A DNA stretch of 64,000 bases from SZAS-103 sp964449135 (GTDB lineage: Bacteria > Pseudomonadota > Gammaproteobacteria > Xanthomonadales > Xanthomonadaceae). Shown piece by piece: positions 1-7,238 of this stretch (the first letter of the stretch is position 1; every line of letters begins with the position of its first letter). Under the pieces are notes generated by a model, which was given only the letters and a program-made list of their open reading frames with translations, was not told the DNA's origin and did no database searches. Both the position numbers and the translations under genes were made by a program. Location: positions 4,689 to 68,688 of the forward strand of contig CAYUXZ010000009.1 in the NCBI GenBank assembly GCA_964449135.1. The letters are read 5' to 3'.

Positions 1-124
1 CGGAAAGGGTCGAAGCCAGGCCGGGCAGGTCGAGCAGGCGCATCAGTTCGCGCGGATCGCGCACGGCGTCGCGCCATAGCTGCTGCCAGCGCGGCTGCGC
101 GGCATGGGTCTGAGCGGTTATCAT
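1..124 (-). CDS. epmB: EF-P beta-lysylation protein EpmB, 5' end only
   Basis: Forty-one codons from an ATG at 124 run off the left edge of the window. The visible N-terminus contains W-x2-L-W-R-D-A-V-R-D-P-R-E-L-M-R-L-L, which resembles the opening of E. coli EpmB (YjeK), where W-x2-Q-L-x-D-V-V-x-D-P-D-E-L-L-R-L-L occupies the same place. EpmB is a radical-SAM lysine 2,3-aminomutase that makes the beta-lysine later attached to EF-P. The radical-SAM core lies outside the window, so the call rests on this short match and on the divergent efp next door, a common arrangement. Codons are GC-rich like the neighbours. Confidence 0.7.
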   Translation of the reverse strand, partial: MITAQTHAAQPRWQQLWRDAVRDPRELMRLLDLPGLASTLS

Positions 125-230
125 ATCGGGCTGCGAAGCCGCGGCTGCGCGGCTCCCGTCGAAATCGGCAATTCCAACCACCATTGTAGCCGTTCGCGGG
201 AACGGCTCATTCGCTTACGGAGTGTTTCGC

Positions 231-794
231 ATGGCTTACGGCATGAACGACGTCAAGAACGGCATGAAGATCATCGTCAACAACGAGCCGTGCGTCATCA
301 CCGACACCGAATACGTGAAGCCGGGCAAGGGCCAGGCCTTCACCCGCGTGAAGTACCGCTTCATCAAGTCCGGCCGCGTGGTCGAGATGACGATGAAGGC
401 GACCGATTCGCTCGAGGCCGCCGATGTCGTGGACACCGACATGCAATACCTCTACAACGACGGCGAGTTCTGGCATTTCATGCAGACCGACACCTTCGAA
501 CAGGTGCACGCGGACGCAGCCGGCGTGGGCGAAGCGGCGAAGTGGCTCAAGGGCGAGGAGCCCTGCGTGGTGACGCTGTGGAACGGCACGCCGATCGCGG
601 TGCAGCCGCCGAACTTCGTCGAACTGAAGATCGTCGAGACCGACCCGGGCCTGCGCGGCGACACCTCCGGCGGCGGCGGCAAGCCGGCCAAGCTCGAGAC
701 CGGCGCGACGGTGCGCGTACCGCTGTTCGTCGGCCAGGACGAGGTCATCAAGGTCGACACCCGCAGCGGCGAGTACGTCAGCCGCGTGAAGTGA
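231..794 (+). CDS. efp: Elongation factor P
   Basis: A 187-residue EF-P that relieves ribosome stalling at polyproline stretches. It aligns along its whole length with E. coli EF-P: N-terminal KOW-like domain opening YGMNDVKNGM, two OB domains, and the C-terminal signature KVDTRSGEYVSRVK. The loop P-G-K-G-Q-A carries Lys33, the residue expected to be beta-lysylated by EpmA/EpmB. The ATG at 231 is chosen because GGAG (219-222) lies 8 nt upstream; a GTG at 222 would bury that site and add three atypical residues. It is divergent from epmB. A paralogue with Arg at the tip (efpL) lies at 50907-51470. Confidence 0.97.
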   Translation: MAYGMNDVKNGMKIIVNNEPCVITDTEYVKPGKGQAFTRVKYRFIKSGRVVEMTMKATDSLEAADVVDTDMQYLYNDGEFWHFMQTDTFEQVHADAAGVGEAAKWLKGEEPCVVTLWNGTPIAVQPPNFVELKIVETDPGLRGDTSGGGGKPAKLETGATVRVPLFVGQDEVIKVDTRSGEYVSRVK

Positions 795-804
795 CGTTCC
801 GGCC

Positions 805-820
805 CGCGCGCTTGCGCGCG
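805..820 (+). terminator. Possible weak terminator after efp
   Basis: A 6-bp GC-only hairpin (CGCGCG / CGCGCG with a CTTG loop) starts 11 nt after the efp stop and is followed by ACTTTG rather than a clean U-tract. It could attenuate readthrough into the next gene, but alternating CG runs are common in this genome, so support is weak. Confidence 0.3.
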
Positions 821-849
821 ACTTTGCCGACACGACGAGCACGAGGCCC

Positions 850-2196
850 ATGATGACAGACGCCGCACCCATCGCCTGCGACCTGCTGATCGAAGCAGGC
901 TGGGTCATCCCCGTCGAACCGCATGGCGTCGTGCTGGAAAACCATGCGGTCGCGATCCGCGACGGCGCAATTCTCGCAGTGCTGCCCATCGCCGAGACGC
1001 GTGCCACGTATCGCGCATCGCAGGTCGTCAGCCGCCCACATTCGGTGCTGATGCCCGGGCTGGTCAACGCGCACACGCACAACGCGATGACGCTGCTGCG
1101 CGGCGTCGCCGACGACTTGCCGCTCATGCGCTGGCTGACCGAGCACATCTGGCCGATCGAGGCCGCGGTGATCGGCCCGCAATTCGTCGCCGACGGCTGC
1201 GACCTCGCGGTCGCGGAGATGCTGCGCGGCGGCACCACCTGCTGCAACGACAACTATTTCTTCCCGGACGCGAGCGCCGCGACCTACCGCAAGCACGGAT
1301 TCCGCGCGCTGGTCGGGCTGCCGATCATCGAGTTCCCGACCGCGTGGGCGGCCAGCCAGGATGAATACTTCGACCGCGCGGGAGAAGTGCACGACCTCTA
1401 TCGCCGCGACCCGCTGGTGCGCACCTGCTTCGCGCCGCATGCGCCGTACACCGTGTCGGACGCGAGCTTCGAGCGCATCCGCGTGCTCGCCGATCTGCTC
1501 GACGTGCCGGTGCACTGCCACGTGCACGAAACCGCGCAAGAGGTCGAGGAATCGATGAAGCAGCACGGCATCCGCCCGATCGCGCGGCTGGACCGGCTGG
1601 GCGTGATCAACGACCGCATGATCGCCGTGCACATGACCCAGCTCACCGACGCCGAGATCGCGCTGTGCGCGGCGCGCGGCGTGTCGGTCGCGCATTGCCC
1701 GGAATCCAACCTCAAGCTCGCCTCCGGCTTCTGCGAAGCGGAGAAGCTGCGCCGCGCCGGCGTCAACCTCGCGCTCGGCACCGACGGCTGCGCCAGCAAC
1801 AACGACCTCGACGGGTTCGGCGAGATGCGCAGCGCCGCGCTGGTCGCGAAAGCGGTCGCGGACGACGCTTCCGCGCTCGACGCGGCGACCGTGCTGCGGA
1901 TGGCCACGCTCGGCGGCGCACAGGCGATCGGCATGGGCGAGGTCGTCGGCAGCATCGAGGCCGGCAAGCGTGCGGACCTGGTCTGCGTGGACATGGACCG
2001 CATCGAGACGCAGCCGCTCTACGACCCGATCTCGCAGCTCGTCTACGCGACCGGCCGCCAGCACGTGACCGACGTCTGGATCGACGGCCGTCCGAAACTG
2101 CGCGACGGCGTGTTGGTCGATATCGACAGCGCCGCATTGATCGCCAATGCTCGGCAATGGCGCGATCGCATTGCGAGGATCGACAGGGCATCGTGA
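850..2196 (+). CDS. mtaD: TRZ/ATZ-family amidohydrolase, probable 5'-methylthioadenosine/SAH deaminase
   Basis: A 448-residue metal-dependent amidohydrolase. Visible family motifs are the H-x-H metal pair in NAHTHNAMTLLRG, a third histidine region in HCHVHETAQEV, and the C-terminal GTDGCASNNDLD motif that carries the catalytic Asp. Family members deaminate methylthioadenosine or S-adenosylhomocysteine. In Pseudomonas aeruginosa the gene next to ubiG (PA3170) is an MTA deaminase and the order here is the same, which favours that role over guanine or triazine substrates. Start 850 is the first of two adjacent ATGs; the second (853) sits at a better distance from GAGG (843-846). The stop TGA overlaps the ubiG ATG by one base, so the two are translationally coupled. 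Confidence 0.85.
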   Translation: MMTDAAPIACDLLIEAGWVIPVEPHGVVLENHAVAIRDGAILAVLPIAETRATYRASQVVSRPHSVLMPGLVNAHTHNAMTLLRGVADDLPLMRWLTEHIWPIEAAVIGPQFVADGCDLAVAEMLRGGTTCCNDNYFFPDASAATYRKHGFRALVGLPIIEFPTAWAASQDEYFDRAGEVHDLYRRDPLVRTCFAPHAPYTVSDASFERIRVLADLLDVPVHCHVHETAQEVEESMKQHGIRPIARLDRLGVINDRMIAVHMTQLTDAEIALCAARGVSVAHCPESNLKLASGFCEAEKLRRAGVNLALGTDGCASNNDLDGFGEMRSAALVAKAVADDASALDAATVLRMATLGGAQAIGMGEVVGSIEAGKRADLVCVDMDRIETQPLYDPISQLVYATGRQHVTDVWIDGRPKLRDGVLVDIDSAALIANARQWRDRIARIDRAS

Positions 2197-2936
2197 TGGC
2201 GATTGCGAAGGCCAATGTTGATCCGGCCGAGCTGCAGAAATTTGCGGAGTTGGCCCATCGTTGGTGGGACGTGAACGGTCCTCAGAGGGCGCTGCACGAG
2301 CTCAATCCGGCGCGACTGGCGTACGTGCGCGATCGCTGCACGCTACGCGGCGCCAGAGTGCTCGATGTCGGCTGCGGCGGCGGCCTGCTCAGCGAGGCAC
2401 TGGCAGACGAGGGTGCCGAGGTCGTCGCGCTGGACCTCGCGCCGGAACTGGTCGAGATCGCGAAGCTGCACCTGCTCGAATCGCAGGCGACGCGGCCGTC
2501 GCTGCGCGTGGACTATCGCCTGCAGTCGGCGGAGTCCATCGCCGCGGAGATGCCGGGGCGCTTCGACGCGATCGCATGCATGGAGATGCTCGAACACGTG
2601 CCGGATCCGGCAGCCGTCGTCGAGGCCTGCGCGCGTGCGCTCAAACCCGGCGGCCGCCTGTTCGTGTCCACGCTCAATCGCACGCCGGCCGCGTTCGCGC
2701 TCGCGATCGTCGGCGCCGAGTACGTCGCAGGCCTGCTGCCGAAAGGAACGCACAGCCACGCGCAATTCATCCGTCCTTCGGAACTCGCCGCATGGATGCG
2801 CCGGGCAGGGCTAGAACTTGAGGACGTGAGCGGTCTGCACTACAACCCGCTCACGCGCGGGGCGGGTCTCGGCCGTCGCACCGACGTGAACTACCTCGCC
2901 TGCGCGGTGAAACCCGTGCTGGAATCCGGCGCATGA
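2196..2936 (+). CDS. ubiG: Ubiquinone biosynthesis O-methyltransferase UbiG
   Basis: A 246-residue SAM-dependent methyltransferase performing both O-methylations of ubiquinone synthesis. The N-terminal FAELAHRWWDVNGPQRALH segment is the UbiG signature. The SAM-binding glycine motif LDVGCGGGLLSE follows at about residues 55-66, then MEMLEHVPDP and KPGGRLFVSTLNR. The ATG at 2196 overlaps the preceding stop (TGATG) and the stop overlaps the next gene (ATGA), so it is the second gene of a tightly packed operon. Length and motif order are normal for the family. Confidence 0.96.
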   Translation: MAIAKANVDPAELQKFAELAHRWWDVNGPQRALHELNPARLAYVRDRCTLRGARVLDVGCGGGLLSEALADEGAEVVALDLAPELVEIAKLHLLESQATRPSLRVDYRLQSAESIAAEMPGRFDAIACMEMLEHVPDPAAVVEACARALKPGGRLFVSTLNRTPAAFALAIVGAEYVAGLLPKGTHSHAQFIRPSELAAWMRRAGLELEDVSGLHYNPLTRGAGLGRRTDVNYLACAVKPVLESGA

Positions 2937-3616
2937 ACACCCGCGGCATCGCCTGCGTGCTGTTCGATCTCGACGGCACCCTCGTCGACAGCGCGCCGGA
3001 CCTGCTCGCTGCGACCAACCGCGTGCTCGCCGACGAAGGCGAGCCGTCGCTGACGCTCGCCGAATTCCGGCCGGTGGTGTCGAAGGGCGCGCGCGCGATG
3101 CTCGCGCTCGCGTTTCCGCGGCGCGATGCGGCGCAGCGCGAAGCCTTGGTGCAGTCCCTGCTGGATCACTACGCGAGCGCGATCGCCGTGCACAGCCGGC
3201 CCTTCGACGGCATCGAATCCCTGCTCGAGCGGATCGAACGCGCGAACCTGCGCTGGGGCGTCGTCACCAACAAGTCCGAGGCGCTCGCGCGCGAAGTCGT
3301 GCATGCGATGGGCTGGAGCGAGCGCTGCTCCGTGCTGATCGGCGGCGACACCTTGAGCGCGAAGAAACCCGATCCGGCGCCGCTGCTGCACGCCTGCGAG
3401 ATTCTGGCCGTAGCGGCGGCCCGCTGCGTCTATGTCGGCGACGACGAACGCGACATCCAGGCCGCGCGCGCGGCGGGCATCGCCGCGGTCGCCGCGCTAT
3501 GGGGCTATCGCGAGGCGCACGAGAATCCGCAGGACTGGGGCGCGGACCTGCACATCGCGCATCCGCTCGAGCTGTGCTTCGAACTCGCCGAAGGCTTGGT
3601 GCGTGACGGTTCCTGA
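2933..3616 (+). CDS. mupP: HAD phosphatase: MurNAc-6-phosphate phosphatase MupP (or phosphoglycolate phosphatase)
   Basis: A 227-residue HAD-superfamily phosphatase. Motif I is FDLDGTLVD near residue 12, motif II is VVTNK, motif III includes the Lys of KKPDPAP, and motif IV is VGDDERDI. Automatic annotation would call it Gph. The Pseudomonas protein encoded just after ubiG (PA3172) is MupP, which dephosphorylates MurNAc-6-phosphate in peptidoglycan recycling. This protein shares with it segments outside the core motifs, such as VVSKGARAM, HSRPFDG, LRWGVVTNK and NPQDWGAD. Synteny plus these matches favour MupP; substrate identity is inferred. Its start overlaps the ubiG stop by 4 nt and its end overlaps the next gene by 14 nt. 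Confidence 0.85.
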   Translation: MNTRGIACVLFDLDGTLVDSAPDLLAATNRVLADEGEPSLTLAEFRPVVSKGARAMLALAFPRRDAAQREALVQSLLDHYASAIAVHSRPFDGIESLLERIERANLRWGVVTNKSEALAREVVHAMGWSERCSVLIGGDTLSAKKPDPAPLLHACEILAVAAARCVYVGDDERDIQAARAAGIAAVAALWGYREAHENPQDWGADLHIAHPLELCFELAEGLVRDGS

Positions 3617-4364
3617 GAACTGCGCCGAATTCGTCGCCAAGTGGCGGGCGCGCGAACCGGAGATGGCGTGGATCGAGGTGTTCTGCGCGCGTGATGCGCG
3701 CGCTCGTTTTGCGCTCTGGGGCGCGCTGCTGTCGGAACTGCGCGCGGCTGCGTTCGAGCTCAGCGATACCCGCGTCACCGAAGCCAAGTCCACGTGGTGG
3801 GCCGAGGAATTGTTGCATGGCGCCCAGGGTTCGCCGCGGCATCCGCTGACCCAGGCGCTGGCGATGCCGCCGGCGACGTGCAACGCATTGGCGCAAGGCA
3901 TGATCGCGACGACGCATGCCGAGCCCTCGCGTCCTTCGGATGTCGAGGCAGCACTGGTTTCGGTGACGCCGTTTGCCGCAGGCATTGCGGCTGCCGAGGC
4001 CGCGCTGTTCGGCTCCGCGTCTGGCGACGATGCGATGCGCGCGGTCGCGGTGCATCTGCTGGCCGAGCGACTGCGCATGCGCGACGGCGCATTCGTGCCG
4101 TTGTCGCTGCTCGCGCGGCACGGAATCAACGCAGCCGCGCTCGATGCACCGCAGGCCGCGGCGGCATGGTCCGATTGGGCGGCGCAGCTCGCCGCGGCAC
4201 TGCCTTCGAGCCTTGGCGATGCCGCGTTGTACCGCCGCGGACGCACGGCCTTCGATGCATGGCTGTTGCGCGAACGCGTCGCACACAGGGATCTCCACGG
4301 GGTGCCGCCACTGCGCGCCCTGCGCCTGGCCTGGCGCGCGGCGCGCTCCGTCGCGAACGGCTAA
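3603..4364 (+). CDS. Squalene/phytoene synthase-like protein lacking catalytic Asp motifs
   Basis: A 253-residue protein starting at GTG 3603, which has AAGG (3591-3594) 8 nt upstream and overlaps the end of mupP. The pattern LSDTRVTEAKSTWWAEELLHGAQGSPRHPLTQAL resembles the first conserved block of the squalene/phytoene synthase family, with WWxEEL and PRHPLTxAL. The aspartate-rich DxxxD motifs that bind prenyl diphosphate magnesium are not visible in either expected place. I therefore see a family member that has probably lost prenyl synthase chemistry. It is the last gene of the mtaD-ubiG-mupP group and its role is unknown; such genes have been seen near ubiG in related bacteria only as hypotheticals. 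A later ATG at 3663 is possible. Confidence 0.65.
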   Translation: MTVPENCAEFVAKWRAREPEMAWIEVFCARDARARFALWGALLSELRAAAFELSDTRVTEAKSTWWAEELLHGAQGSPRHPLTQALAMPPATCNALAQGMIATTHAEPSRPSDVEAALVSVTPFAAGIAAAEAALFGSASGDDAMRAVAVHLLAERLRMRDGAFVPLSLLARHGINAAALDAPQAAAAWSDWAAQLAAALPSSLGDAALYRRGRTAFDAWLLRERVAHRDLHGVPPLRALRLAWRAARSVANG

Positions 4365-4394
4365 AATGCGCAATCTGCAACACCGGTGGATCCC

Positions 4395-5384
4395 ATGACA
4401 AACGACCAGCACGCCGATCCGCGCGCGATCCGGCACGACGACGATGCGGGCGCGTTACCGGACATTGCCTCCGAATCGCAGACCGATGTTTCGACCGGAC
4501 TCGAATGGGTCGGCATGGACGCGATCGAGCTGCCGATTCGCATCTACGCTTCGGAAGCCGATGTTCGCGTGCCCGCGCGCGTGTCGGCGCAAGTCGATCT
4601 CGTCGCGGGCGCGTCGCGCGGCATCCACATGTCGCGGCTGTATCTCGCGCTGGATCGCGCCGTCGCCGAACCGCTGTCGCCGGCGATGCTGCGTGCGTTG
4701 CTCGGCGAATTCCTGGCTTCGCACGCTGGGCTTTCGACGCGTGCGCGCGCCAGGTTCGCGTTCGACCATTTCGTCCGGCGCCCCGCGCTCGCAAGCGGGC
4801 ACAGCGGCTGGCGGCGTTATCCGTTCGTACTGACCGCGCGGCTCGAACACAACGCGCTGGCAATCGAGATCGCGTTCGACGTGGTGTATTCGAGCACATG
4901 TCCGGCCTCGGCCGCGCTTGCGCGCCAACTCGTGGCCGAGGATTTCGGCCGCGCGTTTCCTGCCAATGCGCCGGTCGATCGCCAGGCCGCGCTGGCCTGG
5001 CTCGCGGGCGGGCAGGGAATGCGAGCGACGCCGCACAGCCAGCGCAGCACCGCACGCATTCGCGTACGCATTGATCCGGCTTCGACGACCTTGCCACTGG
5101 ACGCGCTGATCGATCGCGCCGAAGCGGCGCTGGGCACGCCGGTGCAGGCCGCGGTCAAGCGCGCCGACGAGCAGGCGTTCGCGCGCCGCAACGGCGAGAA
5201 CCCGATGTTCTGCGAGGACGCCGCGCGCCGCCTGCGCGAGGCCTTCGCGTCTGGCCGGGCGCAGGCGCTCGGCGTGCGCGGTGTCGCCGTGCGCGTGTCC
5301 CACCACGAAAGCCTGCACGCGCACGACGCCGTCGCCGTCGCCCGTGGCGACGGATCCGCCGGCTGCCTTGGCGAGTCCGACTGA
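4395..5384 (+). CDS. folE2: GTP cyclohydrolase I type 2 FolE2
   Basis: A 329-residue type IB GTP cyclohydrolase, which opens GTP to 7,8-dihydroneopterin triphosphate, the first step of folate and queuosine synthesis. Family-specific blocks in order are GLEWVGMDAIELP, GIHMSRLY, YSSTCPASAAL (containing the metal-ligand Cys), ATPHSQRSTARI and ENPMFCEDAARRLREA. FolE2 is known as a metal-flexible alternative to zinc-dependent FolE; no zinc-responsive operator was recognised upstream. The ATG at 4395 follows GGTGGA at a suitable distance; a GTG at 4386 inside that site is less likely. A 30-nt gap separates it from the upstream gene. Confidence 0.94.
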   Translation: MTNDQHADPRAIRHDDDAGALPDIASESQTDVSTGLEWVGMDAIELPIRIYASEADVRVPARVSAQVDLVAGASRGIHMSRLYLALDRAVAEPLSPAMLRALLGEFLASHAGLSTRARARFAFDHFVRRPALASGHSGWRRYPFVLTARLEHNALAIEIAFDVVYSSTCPASAALARQLVAEDFGRAFPANAPVDRQAALAWLAGGQGMRATPHSQRSTARIRVRIDPASTTLPLDALIDRAEAALGTPVQAAVKRADEQAFARRNGENPMFCEDAARRLREAFASGRAQALGVRGVAVRVSHHESLHAHDAVAVARGDGSAGCLGESD

Positions 5385-5432
5385 TCTGCCGTCGTCGCAG
5401 ACGGCGGCGGGGGCATTGGCTACCATGCGCGC

Positions 5433-7100
5433 ATGGGGATCCTGCGCTCGTTCGTAGCGGCTCTTTGCGGGCTCTGGCTGCTGTCGCCGCCGGGGTTCGC
5501 GGCGACGGGCGACGACCCTGCGTTCCGCGTGTATCGCATCGGCGATCTGGCCGTGCCGGCCGCCGAGGTGACCGCGGGCCGGCACGATGCCGATGCGGCC
5601 ACGGTTGCTGAAGCGGCAATCGCGCCGACTCCGCGCGTCGGCGGCTGGTGGCGGCTCGACATCTTGCGCGACGTTCCTGCCGATCCGTCGCAGGTGCTGG
5701 TGCTGGACGCGCCGAACCACACCACGACCAGCGTCTGGCTGCCGGGGCGCGAATCGCCGGCGATCCGCAGCACGAGCGGACCGGATTCCGATGCGTCCTA
5801 CGGTCCGCGCCTGGCGGTGTTTCCGCTGGCCGGCGGCCTGCACGCGGGGCAGCGCGTGTACCTGTACGTGGATTCGAGCGCGCGATCGGCGGACAGGCTG
5901 CGGATCATGGACGAACAGGCGATCCGCGTGCAGGACCGGCGCGACGTGCAACTCAACACGCTGATCCACGGCACCTTGCTCGCGCTGGTGCTGGTCGGCC
6001 TGGGCCTGGGCCTGACCCTGCGCGAATCGGATTTCCTGATCCTGGGCTGTGGCCTGGCGTTCGCGCTGCTGTTCCTGCTCGACAACACCGTGGATCTGTA
6101 CCGCATTCCGGGCCTGGCGCCGCTCGCGGGCGTGCGCACCGTGCAGCGCATCCTCGGTTCGGGCGCGGCGTTCTTCACCGGACTGTTCATGTTGCGCTAC
6201 CTGCAGATGGACCGGCGCACGCCGCTGCTCGCGCGCATCCAGCGCTGGATGCTCGGCGTCTATGTCCTCGTCGTCGTGGCGAGCTACGTTCCGGTGATCG
6301 GCCTGTGGCAGTGGCCGATGGTCGGCAACGTCGCGGTGCTGGTCAGCGTGGTCGTGGGCATCATCGCGGGCATCAAGGGCGCGCTCGCAGGAGACCGGCC
6401 TTCGCGGATGTTCCTGTGGTCGTGGCTGCCGCTACTGGTGCTGCTGGCGTGGCGGGTGCTGGAGATCAACCTCGGCTGGCCGCCGAACGAAATGCTGCAG
6501 TACGCGTTCCCCGCGAGTTTCGTGCTCGCCGGCGTGCTGCTGATGATCGGGCTCGGCGACCGGATGCTGCAGTACAAGCGCGAGCGCGACGCATCGAACC
6601 TGCTCGCGCGCCGCGATCCGCTCACCGGCGTGTATAACCGCCGTGCGCTTGACGAACGCCTGCACGCGGCCGCGCACGAGACCGGCGCGCATTCGCAGCC
6701 GCTCGCGCTGCTGTTCGCCGACCTCGACCACTTCAAGCGGATCAACGACGAGCACGGCCACGACATCGGCGACGCCTGCCTGCGCGACGTCGCGCGCCGC
6801 CTGCGCGGCGTGCTGCGATTCGGCGACGTGCTCGGCCGCTACGGCGGCGAGGAATTCGTGATCGGCCTGCCGCGCACGTCGCTGGAGGACGCCAGCGCGA
6901 TGGCCGAACGCATCCGCGCGGCGATCGGTTCGCAGCCGATCGTCTGCGGCGACGTGGCGATCGAGGTCACGGTGAGCATCGGCGTGGCGGTGCTGCACGA
7001 CGGCCTGGCCGGCTACGACGAGGCGATCCGCCGCGCCGACCGCGCGCTCTACACGAGCAAGCGCGACGGCCGCGACCGGGTGAGCCTGCTGCACGCCTGA
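5433..7100 (+). CDS. Membrane diguanylate cyclase with 7TM sensor domain
   Basis: A 555-residue protein that makes cyclic di-GMP. Residues 1-23 look like a signal peptide. A periplasmic beta-rich domain follows to about 170, then a block of about seven hydrophobic helices (roughly 175-375), the layout of 7TMR-DISM receptors. The GGEEF domain starts near residue 395 (RRDPLTGVYNRR), has the metal/substrate segment ADLDHFKRINDEHGH, and ends with an intact GGEEF active site. Five residues before GGEEF is RFGD, matching the RxxD inhibitory site, so the enzyme should be active and feedback-inhibited by c-di-GMP. The signal sensed is unknown. It appears monocistronic. Confidence 0.92.
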   Translation: MGILRSFVAALCGLWLLSPPGFAATGDDPAFRVYRIGDLAVPAAEVTAGRHDADAATVAEAAIAPTPRVGGWWRLDILRDVPADPSQVLVLDAPNHTTTSVWLPGRESPAIRSTSGPDSDASYGPRLAVFPLAGGLHAGQRVYLYVDSSARSADRLRIMDEQAIRVQDRRDVQLNTLIHGTLLALVLVGLGLGLTLRESDFLILGCGLAFALLFLLDNTVDLYRIPGLAPLAGVRTVQRILGSGAAFFTGLFMLRYLQMDRRTPLLARIQRWMLGVYVLVVVASYVPVIGLWQWPMVGNVAVLVSVVVGIIAGIKGALAGDRPSRMFLWSWLPLLVLLAWRVLEINLGWPPNEMLQYAFPASFVLAGVLLMIGLGDRMLQYKRERDASNLLARRDPLTGVYNRRALDERLHAAAHETGAHSQPLALLFADLDHFKRINDEHGHDIGDACLRDVARRLRGVLRFGDVLGRYGGEEFVIGLPRTSLEDASAMAERIRAAIGSQPIVCGDVAIEVTVSIGVAVLHDGLAGYDEAIRRADRALYTSKRDGRDRVSLLHA

Positions 7101-7132
7101 GCCTTGCGCGGGCCGCGGGTAGCGCGGGTGTA

Positions 7133-7156
7133 TCCCCGCGGGCGAGTCCGCGGGGA
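7133..7156. repeat. Perfect 9-bp inverted repeat downstream of the diguanylate cyclase gene
   Basis: TCCCCGCGG and its exact complement flank a 6-nt loop in the 138-nt gap between two co-directional genes. There is no U-tract, so it is a poor intrinsic terminator; it may be a dispersed palindromic element or a hairpin in the 3' UTR. Nothing else is evident in this gap apart from AGGGGAA before the next gene. Confidence 0.5.
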
Positions 7157-7238
7157 CTTCGCCGGCCGCTGCTTGTGTCCTTGTCCGTTCGTGACACAGT
7201 AGGGGCGGCGGTTTGGCGCCGGCAGGGGAATCGTACGC

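Noticed and set aside
222..230. GTG start for efp nine bases upstream
   Set aside because: It lies inside the Shine-Dalgarno region and yields an N-terminus unlike EF-P.
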